Source of the DNA: an uncultured Clostridia bacterium
Lineage (GTDB): Bacteria; Bacillota; Clostridia; UBA1381
Direction of reading: 5' to 3'
Length of the DNA stretch: 7,912 nt
Assembly: GCA_910585795.1 (NCBI GenBank)
Contig: CAJUFV010000029.1
Location: 1-7,912, forward strand
Positions 6,854 through 7,912 of this stretch are shown here, piece by piece; position 1 is the stretch's first letter, and every line of letters starts with the position of its first letter. The notes beneath the pieces are model-generated. The model was not told the origin of the DNA. It made no database searches and was given only the letters and a program-made list of their open reading frames with translations. The translations under genes and the position numbers were made by a program.

Positions 6854-7383
6854 GCTATGGTTGGAAGAGGCGCCGTATTCTGCAGAGCGAATCTTTGAAA
6901 AAATTAAAGAAACAAGGATTTATGGAAGGACACAGCATAGTCAGAGCCTATGTACATGAACCGAAAGAACGCTTGGATGAGAGAAAGCCACAGTACATTT
7001 TGAAACTATGCTGGGGTTATAGGGAGAAGTAGATTGGGTATTCTTTGAAGACCATTTGGTTTATGAGGACGGAAAATGAAAAAAACTCTATTGCTTCCTG
7101 ATGATTCTTGGTTATTCACGAATGCGCTACATAGAATTTGTGACAGATATGAGTACAAATACCCTCATACGCTGCCAGCATAATGCGTTCCGGTACTTCG
7201 GGGATTATCCTGAGGAAATCCTATACGATAACATGAAGCAGGTAGTTGTAAAACGCTTGCTCAAACAGGAGGATTCTACATTGAACCGGCAGTTTGAGGA
7301 TTTTGCTAGTTTCTATAGATTTAAATCGGTTCTGTACAGACCGTACAGAGGTCAGGTACAGGGAAAGATCGAAAGAACAGTTC
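6846..7383 (+). pseudogene. istA: Internal remnant of an IS21-family transposase (IstA), multiply disabled
   Basis: Three reading-frame pieces join into one IstA-like protein. The first (6846 to about 6911) contains RLWLEEAPYSAERIFEKIKE. The second (from 6913, after an apparent extra A) contains QGFMEGHSIVRAYVHEPKER. The third (from about 6981) contains KATVHFETM, then VDW and FFEDHLVYEDGK, then MILGYSRMRYIEF, LYDNMKQVVVKRLLKQ and YRGQVQGKIERTV. In-frame stops interrupt it at 7020-7022 (TAG) and 7077-7079 (TGA, where I expect Trp). The three acidic residues of the DDE retroviral-integrase-type core appear to survive: Asp in VDW, Asp in LYDNMK and Glu in GKIERTV. Missing are the N-terminal helix-turn-helix, the C-terminus, the partner gene istB and any terminal inverted repeats. 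It is a dead fragment. The longest uninterrupted stretch (from 7101) should not be annotated as a functional gene. Confidence 0.85.
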
Positions 7384-7814
7384 ATTCCGTCCTTGATTGG
7401 GTCTTCTGTAAGGAAACGGCCGGTTGATGGTGTATAGTAGCGGTTACGCAAATATACGCTGTCAAGCTCTGTATCGTAGTATTCTCCGCAGTAACGGAAC
7501 GGATTAGACATGGCTCCGCCATTGAGCAGTTCTCCATACGCGCTGTACTCATATTCATCTAAAACATTATTATCCTTTGAAGCGGCAATTACATTTCCAT
7601 GAGGGTCTTTTACATAACGCGTTAATTCTCCGTCCCGCTTTGATGTAATCACTCCCCTCATATCATATGAATATACTGTTGTTACATCATTCGTTGTCTC
7701 GCCTGCAAGATTCTGGCCGTTCCATACAAATTCTGTTTTATTTCCGTTTACTGTCTTTAACGTGCGCAGATTATCAGCGTTATAACGATAATACGCGTCT
7801 GCCGCTCCGTCATT
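7378..7814 (-). pseudogene. 3' part of an Rhs/YD-repeat core, truncated at the point where the variable tip would begin
   Basis: Read on the minus strand from 7814, about 145 codons are open and match the end of Rhs/wall-associated YD-repeat proteins: YYRYNADNLRTLK, then NKTEFVWNGQNLAGETT, RYVKDPHGNVIA, YEYSAYGELL, NPFRYCGEYYDTEL, VYLRNRYYTPSTGRFLTEDP and IKDGMN. In family members this last block leads, via an NNP-containing stretch, to a conserved DPxG and then the variable C-terminal domain, often a toxin. Here similarity stops at about 7378, where the oppositely oriented IstA remnant begins. The open frame runs on to 7221, but those codons are antisense transposase and not real Rhs sequence. 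No start codon or ribosome binding site precedes the Rhs sequence: it begins directly after an in-frame TAA (7815-7817). An ATG at 7661 lies inside the repeat and lacks similarity-based support as a true start. Confidence 0.87.
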
Positions 7815-7912
7815 TTAACTATGCTTTTTTTTGTATATAATTGTCAAAACAAGTGAAATAATTACACCTATAACACAAACAAATATGTTTATCAAAAGTG
7901 TTGATAAAAGCA
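7815..7912 (-). CDS. C-terminal end of a membrane protein (runs off the right edge)
   Basis: On the minus strand, 31 full sense codons from the right edge end at TAA 7815-7817. They encode a strongly hydrophobic stretch (LLINIFVCVIGVIISLVLT) followed by IIYKKKHS, the look of a final transmembrane helix with a short basic tail on the cytoplasmic side. The family cannot be recognised from this much. The Rhs remnant follows directly in the same frame, so this gene sits immediately upstream of it. One possibility is an immunity-type membrane protein of an earlier Rhs tip; an unrelated membrane protein is equally allowed by what is visible. Confidence 0.5.
   Translation of the reverse strand, partial: LLSTLLINIFVCVIGVIISLVLTIIYKKKHS

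Noticed and set aside
6750..6959. 69-codon plus-strand open frame
   Set aside because: Its first half is the out-of-frame reading of the DUF2264 stub; only the middle (RLWLEEAPYSAERIF) is a real IstA remnant, and it goes out of frame again at about 6912.
7101..7427. Plus-strand open frame that could be annotated as a small intact transposase
   Set aside because: The ATG is an internal Met of IstA; the same frame continues upstream past two stops with matching sequence, and the last dozen or so residues are antisense Rhs.
7221..7661. Minus-strand open frame that could be taken as a 146-residue Rhs-family protein
   Set aside because: Only the part from about 7380 upward is Rhs. The C-terminal half is antisense of the IstA remnant, and the ATG at 7661 is internal to the repeat, so it is a chance chimera.

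Overview
The window looks like chromosomal DNA from a low-GC anaerobic Firmicute (class Clostridia), probably a gut-type plant- or host-glycan degrader. This is inferred from A/T-rich intergenic DNA, strong Shine-Dalgarno sites, sigma-A-like promoters, and a giant secreted protein with Pro/Thr linkers and a C-terminal module of a kind I associate with large secreted proteins of Ruminococcus/Monoglobus-like bacteria. The species cannot be named from the sequence.

Layout. At 1-210 (minus) is the 5' end of a gene running off the left edge; its first residues faintly resemble the N-terminus of family 8 polysaccharide lyases. At 383-5332 (minus) is one 1649-residue secreted protein: signal peptide, right-handed beta-helix repeats, Pro/Thr linker, LamG-like domain, Ig-like domain, a complete sialate-O-acetylesterase-type (SASA/SGNH) esterase, a second Ig-like domain, a second repetitive linker, a carboxypeptidase-regulatory-like domain and two C-terminal modules. 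It ends in a clear intrinsic terminator (324-368). Both minus-strand genes start behind the same 52-bp promoter module (251-302 and 5377-5428), with a palindromic box at identical spacing from the -35, so they are probably co-regulated.

At 5661-6596 (plus), divergently transcribed from its own consensus promoter, is an intact class I mannose-6-phosphate isomerase (manA). Ten bases downstream, with its ribosome binding site over the manA stop, began a DUF2264 gene that is now only a frameshifted N-terminal stub.

From 6607 to 7814 the DNA is a graveyard of three truncated genes joined end to end: the DUF2264 stub (plus), an internal piece of an IS21-family IstA transposase with frameshifts and two stops (plus), and the last part of an Rhs/YD-repeat core (minus), cut just before its variable C-terminal tip would begin. 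The Rhs piece starts at the codon after the stop of a membrane-protein gene whose last 31 full codons fill 7818-7912 (minus). This order is compatible with a decayed Rhs tip/immunity locus.

Working picture (inference): the secreted esterase de-acetylates a glycan outside the cell, the left-edge gene may act on the same glycan, and manA feeds mannose-6-phosphate into glycolysis. The right third is an eroded accessory region. I saw no tRNA, rRNA, CRISPR array, replication origin or attachment site.
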